59,746 bases of DNA from an uncultured Collinsella sp. (GTDB lineage Bacteria; Actinomycetota; Coriobacteriia; Coriobacteriales; Coriobacteriaceae): assembly GCA_959019945.1 (NCBI GenBank), contig CAUEQD010000011.1, forward strand, positions 1-59,746, in the 5' to 3' direction. The notes below the pieces were generated by a model, which was not told where the DNA came from, did no database searches, and was given only the letters and a program-made list of their open reading frames with translations. Below are positions 27,691 to 36,232 of the stretch, in pieces (within the stretch, counting starts at the first letter, position 1; each line of letters opens with the position of its first letter). Made by a program: the position numbers and the translations under genes.

Positions 27691-27724
27691 ATGGGCTGGT
27701 TCTGGATACCCAGAGCCAGCCCAT
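27691..27724. terminator. Terminator after the surface protein
   Basis: 15-bp inverted repeat (27691-27705 and 27710-27724) beginning ATGGGCTGG, with one wobble pair. It can serve both the surface protein and the convergent small minus-strand ORF. Confidence 0.75.
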
Positions 27725-27730
27725 ATCGCA

Positions 27731-27847
27731 TTAGATATCGTCAGTGGAGTCGAGTTCTGCCTCGAGCTTGGCACGCCGTCTTTTCGCCAACAATCCGCAC
27801 GACACGTCTTCGACAACGTATCCAACCGCAAACGCAGCAAGACACAT
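27731..27847 (-). CDS. Possible 38-aa membrane-anchored micro-protein
   Basis: ATG at 27847, TAA at 27731. The peptide MCLAAFAVGYVVEDVSCG begins with a short hydrophobic run and continues into a basic then acidic helix (LLAKRRRAKLEAELDSTDDI). The amino-acid pattern is protein-like and the stop falls just before a terminator, but the ribosome site is weak. A long dyad (27865-27899) lies 18 bp upstream and could be its operator. Confidence 0.4.
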   Translation of the reverse strand: MCLAAFAVGYVVEDVSCGLLAKRRRAKLEAELDSTDDI

Positions 27848-27864
27848 TCGGCCGTCTTCAAACT

Positions 27865-27899
27865 TACTCGGACAAAACCGACTCGGTTTTGTGCGAGTG
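27865..27899. repeat. Long interrupted palindrome
   Basis: ACTCG-g-ACAAAACCGA, one C, then TCGGTTTTGT-g-CGAGT: a 16-bp dyad with one internal mismatch between the small minus-strand ORF and the topoisomerase pair. It may be an operator or terminator. Confidence 0.5.
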
Positions 27900-28032
27900 A
27901 GCTCTTTTCAGCCTAAGTTCGAACGATTGTTCGATGGATTTCGTGTTGGGTGGAATCGTCTGTGGGCTGGGCTATGCTACCTTGACTATCTATATGACTT
28001 AAACGCAGCAAAGGAGCACCGAGAGAGCGAGT

Positions 28033-30030
28033 ATGGCAAAAAACACCGCAAACTATGGTAACGACAGTATCCGCCAGCTCAAGGACGAGGAGCGCGTACG
28101 CCTGCGCCCCGCCGTCATCTTTGGCTCGGACGGACTCGACGGCTGCGCGCATGCCGCCTTCGAGATCCTGTCCAACGCCGTTGACGAGGCGCGCCAGGGC
28201 TACGGCAAGCTCATCACCCTTACCGCCTTTCGCGATGGCTCTATCCAGGTAGAGGACAACGGCCGTGGCTGCCCACTTGACTGGAACCCCTCCGAGAAGC
28301 GCTTTAACTGGGAACTCGTCTTTTGCGAGCTTTACGCCGGCGGCAAGTACAACAACAACCAGGGCGGCGACTACGACTTCTCGCTCGGCACCAACGGCCT
28401 GGGCTCCTGCGCGACTCAGTACGCTTCCGAGTACATGGACGTCACCGTCTGGCGTGACGGTAACAAGTACTCCCTGCACTTTAAGAAGGGCAAGGTCGTC
28501 GGCGCCAAGAAGAAGGCGCTCGAGATTGAGCCCAGCGACGAAGACCGTACCGGCACCACCATCAAGTGGCGCCCCGATCTTGAGGTCTTTACCTCCATCA
28601 GCATTCCCCACGATTGGTATCGCGAGACCATGCGCCGTCAGGCCGTGGTCAACGCCAACGTGACCTTCCGCCTGCGTATTGAGGGCGACGATGGCAAGTT
28701 TACCGAAGAGGATTTTTGCTATCCCAAGGGCATCGAGGACTACGTGCTCGAGAAGGTCGGTACCGACTACCTTACCGAGCCCTTCTTTATCGAGGCCGAC
28801 CGTCGCGGTCGCGACCGCGAGGACCTGCCCGACTACAACGTAAAGATCACCGCTTGCATGTGCTTCTCGCGCACCTTCATGATGCAGGAGTACTACCACA
28901 ACTCGTCGTGGCTCGAGAACGGCGGCTCGCCCGAGAAGGCGGCTCGCAGCGCTCTGACCAGCGCCATCGATGCCTACATTAAGCAGCAGGGCAAGTACAA
29001 CAAAAACGAGAGCGGCATTAAGTGGCAGGACGTCCAGGACTGCCTGGTGCTTGTGACCAACTGCTTCTCCACCCAAACGTCCTACGAGAACCAGACCAAG
29101 AAGGCCATCAACAACCGCTTTATCCAGCAGGCCATGACGGCCTTCTTTAAGGAACGCCTCTCGACCTACTTGATCGAGAACAAGGACGCCGCCAATAAGA
29201 TCATGGAGCAGGTGCTCATCAACAAGCGCTCGCGCGAGAACGCCGAGAAGACGCGCCAGAGCATCAAGACCAACCTGCAGCAGAAGACCGACATGGCCAA
29301 CCGCGTGCAGAAGTTCATCGACTGCCGCTCCAAGGACAAGAGCCGCCGCGAGATCTACATCGTAGAGGGCGACTCGGCAGCAGGCGCCATTCGCACCTCG
29401 CGCGATGCCGAGTTCCAGGGCGTCATGCCCGTCCGCGGTAAGATCCTCAACTGCCTGAAGGAGGACTACCCGCGCATCTTTAAGTCCGACATCATCATGG
29501 ACCTCATGCGCGTGCTGGGCTGCGGCGTGGAGATCAAGGACAAGCGCATCAAGAACCTTGGCGCCTTTGACCTGGACAACCTCAACTGGAACAAGGTCAT
29601 CATCTGTACGGACGCTGACGTCGACGGCTATCACATCCGCACACTCGTGCTCACCATGCTCTATCGCCTGGTTCCCACACTTATCGACGAAGGCTACGTG
29701 TATATCGCCGAGTCGCCGCTCTACGAGATCAACTGCAAAGAAAAGACCTACTTTGCCTACACCGAGCTCGAAAAGAACGGCATCCTCAAAGAGATCGGCG
29801 ACCAGAAGTGCTCCATCAACCGCTCCAAGGGTCTTGGTGAGAACGATCCGGACATGATGTGGCTCACCACCATGAACCCCGAAACGCGTCGCCTGATCAA
29901 GGTGGAGCCCGAGGACGTCACCAAGATGGAGACCATGTTCAACCTGTTGCTGGGCAACGACGAGGCAGGCCGCAAGCGCCATATCTCCGAGCACGGCAAG
30001 GAATACCTGGACCAGCTGGACCTGCAGTAG
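28033..30030 (+). CDS. Type IIA DNA topoisomerase subunit B (GyrB/ParE-like)
   Basis: 665 aa ATPase subunit that pairs with the A subunit encoded 45 nt downstream. The GHKL ATPase shows ILSNAVDEA, VEDNGRGCP and GTNGLGS. The TOPRIM region has YIVEGDSAAGAIRTSRD, then CTDADVDGYHIRTL with the Mg2+-binding acidic pair, and RSKGLGE. Sequence style is nearer ParE than canonical actinobacterial GyrB, and the protein begins with an unusual MAKNTANYGNDSIRQLK lead. Together with the A subunit it would decatenate or relax DNA. No gyrA/gyrB pair is visible here, so whether it is the sole or second such enzyme is unknown. Confidence 0.92.
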   Translation: MAKNTANYGNDSIRQLKDEERVRLRPAVIFGSDGLDGCAHAAFEILSNAVDEARQGYGKLITLTAFRDGSIQVEDNGRGCPLDWNPSEKRFNWELVFCELYAGGKYNNNQGGDYDFSLGTNGLGSCATQYASEYMDVTVWRDGNKYSLHFKKGKVVGAKKKALEIEPSDEDRTGTTIKWRPDLEVFTSISIPHDWYRETMRRQAVVNANVTFRLRIEGDDGKFTEEDFCYPKGIEDYVLEKVGTDYLTEPFFIEADRRGRDREDLPDYNVKITACMCFSRTFMMQEYYHNSSWLENGGSPEKAARSALTSAIDAYIKQQGKYNKNESGIKWQDVQDCLVLVTNCFSTQTSYENQTKKAINNRFIQQAMTAFFKERLSTYLIENKDAANKIMEQVLINKRSRENAEKTRQSIKTNLQQKTDMANRVQKFIDCRSKDKSRREIYIVEGDSAAGAIRTSRDAEFQGVMPVRGKILNCLKEDYPRIFKSDIIMDLMRVLGCGVEIKDKRIKNLGAFDLDNLNWNKVIICTDADVDGYHIRTLVLTMLYRLVPTLIDEGYVYIAESPLYEINCKEKTYFAYTELEKNGILKEIGDQKCSINRSKGLGENDPDMMWLTTMNPETRRLIKVEPEDVTKMETMFNLLLGNDEAGRKRHISEHGKEYLDQLDLQ

Positions 30031-30075
30031 CAGCAAATCGATAACGACGGCCCATAAGAAGTTCAAGAGGAAATC

Positions 30076-32316
30076 GTGGCAAAGAAGAAGACGAAGAACC
30101 AGCCAAAGAAAAAGCAGGTCAACGCCGAAAACGTCATCGGCCTGCACTCCGAGGTCACCGACCAGCCGATCACGCAGACGCTCGAGGTCAACTACATGCC
30201 CTACGCCATGAGCGTCAACGTCTCGCGTGCGTTCCCCGAGATCGACGGCTTTAAGCCCTCGCACCGCAAGCTGCTCTACACCATGTACAAGATGGGTCTG
30301 CTCAAGGGCGAGCGCCAGAAGAGCGCCAACATCGTGGGCCAGACCATGAAGCTCAACCCGCACGGCGATGCCGCGATCTACGAGACAATGGTGCGCCTGG
30401 CCACCGGCAACGAGGCGCTGCTCGCCCCCTTCGTGGAGTCGAAGGGCAACTTTGGCAAGTACTATTCGGGCGACCTGAGCTACGCCGCCTCGCGTTATAC
30501 CGAGGCCAAGCTCTCCCCCATCAGCGCCGAGATCTTTAAGGACATCGACAAGGACCCGGTGGACTTCGTCGACAGCTACGACGGCGCCATGAAGGAGCCG
30601 CGCCTGCTGCCCACCACGTTCCCCAACATCCTCGTCTCGGCCAACAAGGGCATCGGCGTCGCCATGGCGTCCGACATCTGCGGCTTCAACCTCAACGAGG
30701 TCTGCACCGCCACCATGCACTACCTGCAGGATCCCGACTGCGACCTGCTCGAGTACATGCCCATGCCCGACTTCTCGACCGGCGGCGAGATCATCTACCG
30801 CCGCGAGGAGATGGAGAAAATCGTCGAGACCGGCCTGGGCAGCTTCCAGATCCGCTCCCGCTGGCGCTGGATTCCCGAAGAGCGCATCATCGAGGTCTAC
30901 GAGATCCCCTACACCACCAAGACCGATGTCATCATCGAGCGCATCGTCAAGCTCTCCAAAGAGGGCAAGGTCAAGGAGATCGCTGACATCCGCGACGAAA
31001 CCGACCTCTCGGGCTTGCGCATCGCCATCGACCTTAAGCGCGGCGTCGACCCCGACAAGCTCATGGCCAAGCTCTATCGCTCGACCACGCTGCAGGATTC
31101 GTTCTCGTGCAACTTCAACGTGCTCGTCGACGGCTACCCCCGCGTTATGGGCGTGCGCCAGATCCTGCACGAGTGGGTCAAGTGGCGTATTGAGTCCACG
31201 CGTCGCCGCATTAACTTTGACCTGGGCAAAAAGTCCGAGCGCCTGCACCTGCTGCACGGCCTCGAGGCGATCTTGCTCGATATCGACAAGGCCATCGCCA
31301 TCATCCGCGGCACCAAGCTCGAAGCCGAGGTCGTGCCCAACCTTATGAAGGGCTTTGACATCGACGAAACTCAGGCCGAGTTTGTCGCCGAGCTTAAGCT
31401 CCGCAACATCAACGAGGAGTACATCCTCAACCGCACCAAGGACATTGCCAAGCTTGAGGGCGAGATTGCCGAGCTTGAGGAGATCCTCTCCAGCGAGGAG
31501 AACATCAAGAAGGTCATCAGCGACGAGCTGGCCGCGGTCAACAAGAAGTACGTGATGCCGCGCCGCACGGGCAGGATCGAGCCCCATGAGGTTATCGAGG
31601 TAAGCTTGGAGCCCGAGGTCGAGGAGTACCCGGTCACCATCATGCTCTCGCGCGACGGCTACCTTAAGAAGATGACGGACCGTGTGCTCAAGAAGGCGAC
31701 CACGCTCAAGTACAAGGACGGCGACAAACCCTTTATCGAGTTCCCGTCCTCCAACACCCACGAGCTGCTGGTCTTTACCAACAAGAGCCAGGTGTACAAG
31801 TGCAAGGTTGCGGCGTTTGAGGACACCAAGTCGGCCCAGCTGGGCTCGTACCTGCCGACCGATCTCGAGATGGAACCCGATGAGAGTGTGATCTGGGTCA
31901 TCGACCCCGAGGACTACAAGGCCGACGTGCTGTTTGTCTTTGAGAACGGTCGTGTGGTGCGCGTCGCACTTGCCGGATACGTTACCAAGACCAACCGCAA
32001 GCGCCTTAAGAACGCCATCTACGGCGGCAGCAAACTGCTGTATGCCCAGGTGCTCAAGGAAGATCGCGATATTGCACTGGTCTCGAGCGACTATCGCCTG
32101 ATGAACTTCAACACGTCGTTGCTCAAGACCAAGACGACCACCAACACGCAGGGCGTCCAGGCCTTCACGGCAAAGAAGGGCCGCTCGGTCACCACGGTCG
32201 GCACGACCGAGGAGATTCTTGGCGCCGGCGTCTCGGCCGAAAAGTTCACCGCACAGAGCCTACCCTCCGCCGGTGCCCTCATGAAGGAAAACGACATGCC
32301 GAGCTTGTTTGACTAA
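30076..32316 (+). CDS. Type IIA DNA topoisomerase subunit A (GyrA/ParC-like)
   Basis: 746 aa. A GTG start at 30076 follows AGAGG. The first 15 residues are Lys-rich. The breakage-reunion domain shows FKPSHRKLLYTMYKMG, IVGQTMKLNPHGD, and the catalytic Tyr141 in AASRYTEAKLSP. A coiled tower domain is followed by a short C-terminal region (YPVTIMLSRDGYLKKM and later RVVRVALAGYVTK) that resembles only part of a GyrA beta-pinwheel. The quinolone-resistance region is present. The gene is co-transcribed with the B subunit and ends at a strong terminator. Confidence 0.92.
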   Translation: MAKKKTKNQPKKKQVNAENVIGLHSEVTDQPITQTLEVNYMPYAMSVNVSRAFPEIDGFKPSHRKLLYTMYKMGLLKGERQKSANIVGQTMKLNPHGDAAIYETMVRLATGNEALLAPFVESKGNFGKYYSGDLSYAASRYTEAKLSPISAEIFKDIDKDPVDFVDSYDGAMKEPRLLPTTFPNILVSANKGIGVAMASDICGFNLNEVCTATMHYLQDPDCDLLEYMPMPDFSTGGEIIYRREEMEKIVETGLGSFQIRSRWRWIPEERIIEVYEIPYTTKTDVIIERIVKLSKEGKVKEIADIRDETDLSGLRIAIDLKRGVDPDKLMAKLYRSTTLQDSFSCNFNVLVDGYPRVMGVRQILHEWVKWRIESTRRRINFDLGKKSERLHLLHGLEAILLDIDKAIAIIRGTKLEAEVVPNLMKGFDIDETQAEFVAELKLRNINEEYILNRTKDIAKLEGEIAELEEILSSEENIKKVISDELAAVNKKYVMPRRTGRIEPHEVIEVSLEPEVEEYPVTIMLSRDGYLKKMTDRVLKKATTLKYKDGDKPFIEFPSSNTHELLVFTNKSQVYKCKVAAFEDTKSAQLGSYLPTDLEMEPDESVIWVIDPEDYKADVLFVFENGRVVRVALAGYVTKTNRKRLKNAIYGGSKLLYAQVLKEDRDIALVSSDYRLMNFNTSLLKTKTTTNTQGVQAFTAKKGRSVTTVGTTEEILGAGVSAEKFTAQSLPSAGALMKENDMPSLFD

Positions 32317-32357
32317 AAGCCAGAACTCTTCATCAGGCACATGATTTAGGAACAGTT

Positions 32358-32394
32358 AAAGGCCCAGGCGACACAACCGCCTGGGCCTTTTCGT
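32358..32394 (+). terminator. Terminator of the topoisomerase operon
   Basis: AAAGGCCCAGGCG (32358-32370) and CGCCTGGGCCTTT (32378-32390) followed by T; a textbook intrinsic terminator 42 nt past the stop codon. Confidence 0.9.
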
Positions 32395-32420
32395 CAAGCG
32401 AAAGGCCTGGTACTGTCGTT

Positions 32421-32477
32421 AGCAAAATTTGCAAAAATTAGCAAAACTTGCAAAAAATACCAAAACTTGCAAAAGGA
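32421..32477. repeat. Three abutting 19-bp iterons
   Basis: Units at 32421-32439, 32440-32458 and 32459-32477 share AGCAAAACTTGCAAAAAAT with few changes. Each holds a small dyad (GCAAA-n-TTTGC). They sit between convergent genes, which is unusual for operators. Confidence 0.65.
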
Positions 32478-32490
32478 AATGTCAACAGCC

Positions 32491-32559
32491 ACGCATGGCA
32501 ATCAGCAATCCTCTTGGTAAGAGCAACAAGCACTTCGGTTAGCGCTGATTGCCATGCGT
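32491..32559. repeat. 16-bp perfect inverted repeat with 37-nt loop
   Basis: ACGCATGGCAATCAGC at 32491-32506 is exactly complementary to 32544-32559. It follows the iterons and precedes the FMN reductase stop on the minus strand; it may be a terminator, a small RNA fold or element ends. Confidence 0.6.
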
Positions 32560-32570
32560 TCTTCTTGTCC

Positions 32571-33101
32571 TTAGGCGAGCTTGCGAGCGAGCTCTCGCAC
32601 CTCTTCCAACTTGGGCGAGGAGGCCATGCTGTCACGCTCAGTCATGCCGCTAATGGTGACAATGCCCCGGTCCTCCCACTTGCAGTACGCGCATGTGGCC
32701 CTGTACATAGCAATCGCCGCATCATAGACGCCCTCGCTGTGGCTATCGAGCAAAAGGGCCGTCTTGGTGAACGGGAAGCCCGTAGCACCGAAGGCGTACA
32801 GGCGGTCGATGGCGGCTTTCTCCTGCGCGGTGATGTCAAACCAGTAGATAGGCGAAGCGAAGACGACCATGTCGGCGTCTTTCAGCGACTCGATCACGCC
32901 GGCCATGTCGTCCTTCTGCACGCAGGCGCCCTTATGGGCAAAGCAGTACTGGCATCCCAGGCAACCAGCGATCTTCTTGCTGGCAACGCGGACGACCTCG
33001 ACCGTATGGCCAGCCTCACGCGCGGTCTCGGCAAACGCCTCGACCATGGTGTCGGTATTGGCGCCCTTACGCGGGCTACCGCTCAATACAACGATATTCA
33101 T
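32571..33101 (-). CDS. NAD(P)H-dependent FMN reductase / iron-sulfur flavoprotein-like
   Basis: 176 aa flavodoxin-fold protein. SGSPRKGANTDTM at residues 7-19 is the FMN-phosphate loop; KKIAGCLGCQYCFAHKGACVQKDDM carries clustered cysteines typical of the iron-sulfur flavoprotein subgroup of NADPH-dependent FMN reductases; ASPIYWFDITAQEKAAIDRL binds the flavin ring. It probably reduces quinones, nitro- or azo-compounds or acts as an electron carrier. Monocistronic. Confidence 0.85.
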   Translation of the reverse strand: MNIVVLSGSPRKGANTDTMVEAFAETAREAGHTVEVVRVASKKIAGCLGCQYCFAHKGACVQKDDMAGVIESLKDADMVVFASPIYWFDITAQEKAAIDRLYAFGATGFPFTKTALLLDSHSEGVYDAAIAMYRATCAYCKWEDRGIVTISGMTERDSMASSPKLEEVRELARKLA

Positions 33102-33423
33102 AGGAATCTCCCTCCTTCATGCCGCAGGCGCGCGGCACGCTTTCTGTTTTAACCAAACCGGATGGAGCTATTCAGTTGTCTGAAGACCACGTCTCTTGTT
33201 CGCACTCTCTAGACACAATCCCATTGGTTGATAACTCCCCGGCAACCTTAATTCTCTCTCCAAGAATCAAGCGGGCAGAATGTTGCTCGCAAAGTGTCGG
33301 CTGTGGGAAAATTAACTTGAGCTTTCTCCCTGCTCGCGTGAGCGTTCGCGTGTATGAACCTGGCCGAATCGGACAGGCGCAATATAGACCCACGGAAACC
33401 GGCCTACGAACAAGGAGCGCCTT
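33102..33423. other. Intergenic region without a gene
   Basis: 322 bp between the divergent FMN reductase and LPATG surface protein genes. No protein-like frame is convincing. It must carry both promoters. GCTCGCGTGAGC near 33332 is a short dyad and AATATAGA near 33380 is a possible -10 for the surface protein. Confidence 0.4.
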
Positions 33424-34344
33424 ATGTATGGACAGCGTGTTACACATCAAACCCAGAACAAACGGACCAGCCTGTCTATCCGCAACGCCATGCGTCATAC
33501 AGGTGTCAGAGTCGCTGCTTTCGGAGTATGCATTCTTATGGCGGGGCTGCTTTTGCTACCCGGCGCGGCACTGGCGGCCGAAATGCCCGAACCCGATACC
33601 GCAACGCCCATTACCTGCGACGAAACCAACACGAACGGCAACTTCACAGCTACCACCGTTGTCGACCATTACTACGACCTAGAGCTACCCCCTGCTTTCA
33701 TGTTGATCCAGAACGAGGCGTTTGTTTACGACTTCCCCGACAAACCCGATGACTTTGTCTACGGGCTTAACGACACCGTCCACCTCTTCAAGGTCGACAC
33801 CGATACCGAAAGCCTTGTAAAAACCGAAAACCCCAAAGAAGCCAGCGTCTCTATTACCCTGACCATGATCGACAATCACGTAAGAGCAACCGTAGTCTTT
33901 ACAGGCGGCTACGCCGACGACCAAATCCCTTACAGGCTGAATCTCGTCAGCTCAACCCGCCTTGGTACACACGTTGACCGCGATTGCGACACCACGCAGG
34001 GAACTATGCGCGAGACACGACACGATTACTACATCCGCTACGTCTTCGACAGCGACGTGCACTTGATTGCAACCGACGCAACCGATCCCGAGCCCAGCCC
34101 TGACGTTAAGCCGAACCCAGAGGTGAAACCCAATCCAGAAACCAAGCCCGAGCCCACGCCGCAGCCTAAAACAGAAAAGCCAGCCGCAGCCTCCTCCCCC
34201 GCCAAGACACCAGCGGTCGTTAAGCACACCGAGACCGTCCTGCCCGCAACAGGCGACAACGGCGCAACGGCAGTCGTCTTGAGCGCAGTTGGCGTAGCGA
34301 TCGCAGCAGCCGGCATTTCCGCAACAAGGAGCCGCAACAGCTAG
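33424..34344 (+). CDS. LPATG wall-anchored surface protein
   Basis: 306 aa; AGGAG 7 nt ahead of the ATG. A long signal peptide (basic start, hydrophobic core VAAFGVCILMAGLLLLPGAA, likely cut after ALAA near residue 51) leads to an Asp/Glu-rich domain of about 170 residues, beta-rich, resembling a pilin or collagen-binding-type stalk module. A Pro-rich repeat PDVKPNPEVKPNPETKPEP spans the wall, and the sorting signal LPATGD (about 273) is followed by a hydrophobic helix and RSRNS. Sortase would link it to peptidoglycan. The gene may be a single-protein adhesin; no sortase gene is present in the window. Confidence 0.85.
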   Translation: MYGQRVTHQTQNKRTSLSIRNAMRHTGVRVAAFGVCILMAGLLLLPGAALAAEMPEPDTATPITCDETNTNGNFTATTVVDHYYDLELPPAFMLIQNEAFVYDFPDKPDDFVYGLNDTVHLFKVDTDTESLVKTENPKEASVSITLTMIDNHVRATVVFTGGYADDQIPYRLNLVSSTRLGTHVDRDCDTTQGTMRETRHDYYIRYVFDSDVHLIATDATDPEPSPDVKPNPEVKPNPETKPEPTPQPKTEKPAAASSPAKTPAVVKHTETVLPATGDNGATAVVLSAVGVAIAAAGISATRSRNS

Positions 34345-34384
34345 CTAAAATATGGCAAATCGACGCACGGAAAGAAACGTACCG

Positions 34385-34546
34385 ATGCTGGTGGATTTCA
34401 ACGAGGTCAAAGAGGCAACCATCCCGGGAGTGAACAACGAGACGGGCGAGATGAACGCCAGGTTGTAGATGGACTGGCAGGGCAAGATTATCCCGATGGC
34501 TATTCATTCAGGCGGCTCGATTGGTCCTCACACGCGCTCAGCGCAC
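34385..34546 (+). pseudogene. Broken cupin-domain gene
   Basis: The frame reads MLVDFNEVKEATIPGVNN, then a TAG at 34466-34468, then in the same frame MDWQGKIIPMAIHSGGSIGPH. Together these match the first 50 residues of small cupin proteins (family pattern DFNE..E.TIPG..., then GKII...IH.GGSIG.H). After the first histidine the sequence stops matching and the rest of the barrel is absent. One nonsense mutation plus a 3' deletion or recombination are therefore inferred. Confidence 0.65.
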
Positions 34547-34666
34547 ACTAGGGCCGCCGGCTCGGCACATGTCGAAAAAATGAGAGTGGATAATCCACGC
34601 TCATGCGTCCAGATTTCCACGCTCGTGCAGGCGTGTCGGAAATGCACGCTCCATCCTTGGTAGCAG

Positions 34667-34723
34667 GAAGCGCGCTTCGAACAGCGAAAGCTGAAGCGCA
34701 AGCAAAAGCATCGCGGGCATTAA
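34667..34723 (+). pseudogene. C-terminal fragment of yjdF
   Basis: The last 18 codons and stop of a yjdF-like gene: EARFEQRKLKRKQKHRGH, differing by one residue from the end of the intact YjdF at 36233-36652. Sequence upstream is unrelated, so only the 3' tail survives. It shows that at least one more yjdF copy once lay here. Confidence 0.7.
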
Positions 34724-34756
34724 TCAATGCCGACATGAATCGGAGCCGGCCTCCAC

Positions 34757-35980
34757 TCAAATTAGGTCGCCGTCGTCTTTCATAAACGACACCATGTTCA
34801 GATGCCTGACGCCGTCTCTCTCCTGCAGCAGGGGGTCAAGCGTGAAAAGGTAGCGCGGATATCCGTCCCTGATGTAGCCGAACGGCCTGTACTCCCGCTC
34901 CTCCACGTCCCTATCGGCGATCGTCATCGAGACCTGGATGTAGGCGTAGGCGTTGCGTCTACGCGCGATGAAGTCGCACTCCAGCTTCCCGATGCGGCCT
35001 ACGGATAGCTTATATCCCCTCGAGCGGAGATAGATGTACAGGGCGTTTTCCAACGAGGGCCCGTAATTCAACCGGACATCGACGTTGCGCGCAAAATAGA
35101 TACCCGGATCCGCGAGGTAGTACTTCTCCTCGCCGCGCAACGATTTGCGGGACTTAAGGTCGAACCTCTCGCATTTATAGAGCACCTTGGCATCGACGAG
35201 CATCTGGATATAGGAGGCGATTGTCCGCCGCTCGACGGCAATATGCTCTGTCTTGGTGAAGTAGCCGTGAAGGTTGGTGAGGCTCGTCGGCGCACCGTAG
35301 TTGTTGATGACGTAGGTCATGACACGGTTGAACGTATCGATGTTCCGGATCTTGTTGCGAGACCTGATGTCCTTGTCGACGATCTGCCCTACGACATCCT
35401 CGATGTAGCGAGCCTTCGCCTCGGGGTCATCGTATTCCAGGGACCGGGGAAACCCTCCATACCGTAGATATTCGTCAAACTCGATCCGCGCGTCACCGAC
35501 CTCCTTGCCCATGAACCTCTTCATATCGAGAAACTCGGAAAAGGACAGGGTGAACATCTCGAACTCCACGTATCGGCCCGTGAGCTTGGTCATCAGCTCG
35601 CCAGACAGCAGATACGAGTTGGAGCCTGTGATGAAAATCGAGAAGCCGCCATCCGAGTTATAGGCGTTCACGACCTCCTCGTAGTCTCGGACGTTCTGCA
35701 CCTCATCGATGAAGAGGTATTTGAAGTCGTTGTCAGCCAGAAGCGACTCGATTTTTTCCTCCAGCTGATCAGGCGTCTTAATTGAGCGGTTGCCGCGCTT
35801 GTCGAGGTCGAGGTAGATGATGTCCTTGTCTTCGACACCACGGTTTCTCAGTTCTTCGGCAATCGTCGACATGAGGCACGATTTGCCGCAGCGGCGGATA
35901 CCCGTGATCACCTTGATCAGGTCATCGTCGTAGAACGGTCGAATCTTTTTCAAGTACTGTTCGCGATGATACAGTTTCAT
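34757..35980 (-). CDS. AAA-type ATPase with DUF4143 C-terminal domain
   Basis: 407 aa. Walker A GIRRCGKSC lies at residues 27-35, Walker B YLFIDEVQNV near 89-98, and an arginine-containing ITGSNSYLLSGE sensor near 118. The second half is a DUF4143 domain: winged helix (LTNLHGYFTKTEHIAVERRTIASYIQML), KYYLADPGIY, and a PD-(D/E)xK-like ENALYIYLRSRGYKLSVGRIGKLECDFIARR. Such proteins are widespread in gut bacteria, often duplicated and mobile, with unknown function; a nuclease-linked or regulatory role is suspected. It is divergent from the yjdF riboswitch region. Confidence 0.88.
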   Translation of the reverse strand: MKLYHREQYLKKIRPFYDDDLIKVITGIRRCGKSCLMSTIAEELRNRGVEDKDIIYLDLDKRGNRSIKTPDQLEEKIESLLADNDFKYLFIDEVQNVRDYEEVVNAYNSDGGFSIFITGSNSYLLSGELMTKLTGRYVEFEMFTLSFSEFLDMKRFMGKEVGDARIEFDEYLRYGGFPRSLEYDDPEAKARYIEDVVGQIVDKDIRSRNKIRNIDTFNRVMTYVINNYGAPTSLTNLHGYFTKTEHIAVERRTIASYIQMLVDAKVLYKCERFDLKSRKSLRGEEKYYLADPGIYFARNVDVRLNYGPSLENALYIYLRSRGYKLSVGRIGKLECDFIARRRNAYAYIQVSMTIADRDVEEREYRPFGYIRDGYPRYLFTLDPLLQERDGVRHLNMVSFMKDDGDLI

Positions 35981-36027
35981 AGAAATCGCCTCCTCTGCTT
36001 AGCTTATCAGAGAGGACGCTAATCGTC

Positions 36028-36077
36028 GGTTAAGGCACCTATTTTTTTCGATTTTGCAGAAATTGGTGTCTTAAACC
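36028..36077. promoter_or_regulatory. Imperfect dyad in the ATPase/yjdF divergent region
   Basis: GGTTAAGGCACC (36028-36039) and GGTGTCTTAAACC (36065-36077) are near-complementary, enclosing an AT-rich loop. It may be an operator shared by the divergent genes. Confidence 0.35.
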
Positions 36078-36118
36078 TTATTTCAACTCTTCCATGCTCG
36101 CTTGATATCGCGTCATAG

Positions 36119-36205
36119 ATGAAAACACAGTCCCCGTCGGGTAGTCGTGGGCGTGCGGGAGTCCGCATCAGTAACCTGCCTCCTTGGTTGTCCCTTCTCT
36201 GCATG
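36119..36205 (+). promoter_or_regulatory. Probable yjdF riboswitch (azaaromatic-sensing RNA), copy 1
   Basis: The 5' leader of the yjdF gene contains CGGGTAGTCGTGGGCGTGCG, then GGGAGTCCGCATCAGTAACC and TGCC: a compact, multi-stem core that matches my recollection of the yjdF motif RNA found upstream of yjdF genes. A near-identical copy occurs at 41356-41442. The RNA ends about 30 nt before AAAGGAGG, consistent with control of translation. Assignment rests on motif memory plus gene context; a covariance search would settle it. Confidence 0.7.
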
Positions 36206-36232
36206 GTCATCTACATAAAGGAGGAATCAACC

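Noticed and set aside
27913..31761. A 1282-codon open frame on the minus strand opposite the topoisomerase genes
   Set aside because: It is antisense to two clearly conserved genes, its composition (Val/Leu/Asp/His-rich) is what the complement of GC-rich codons gives, and it has no motif.
36019..36210. A 63-codon minus-strand frame across the yjdF leader
   Set aside because: It overlaps the riboswitch and its first half is the complement of the conserved RNA; the tail looks protein-like but has no start of its own.
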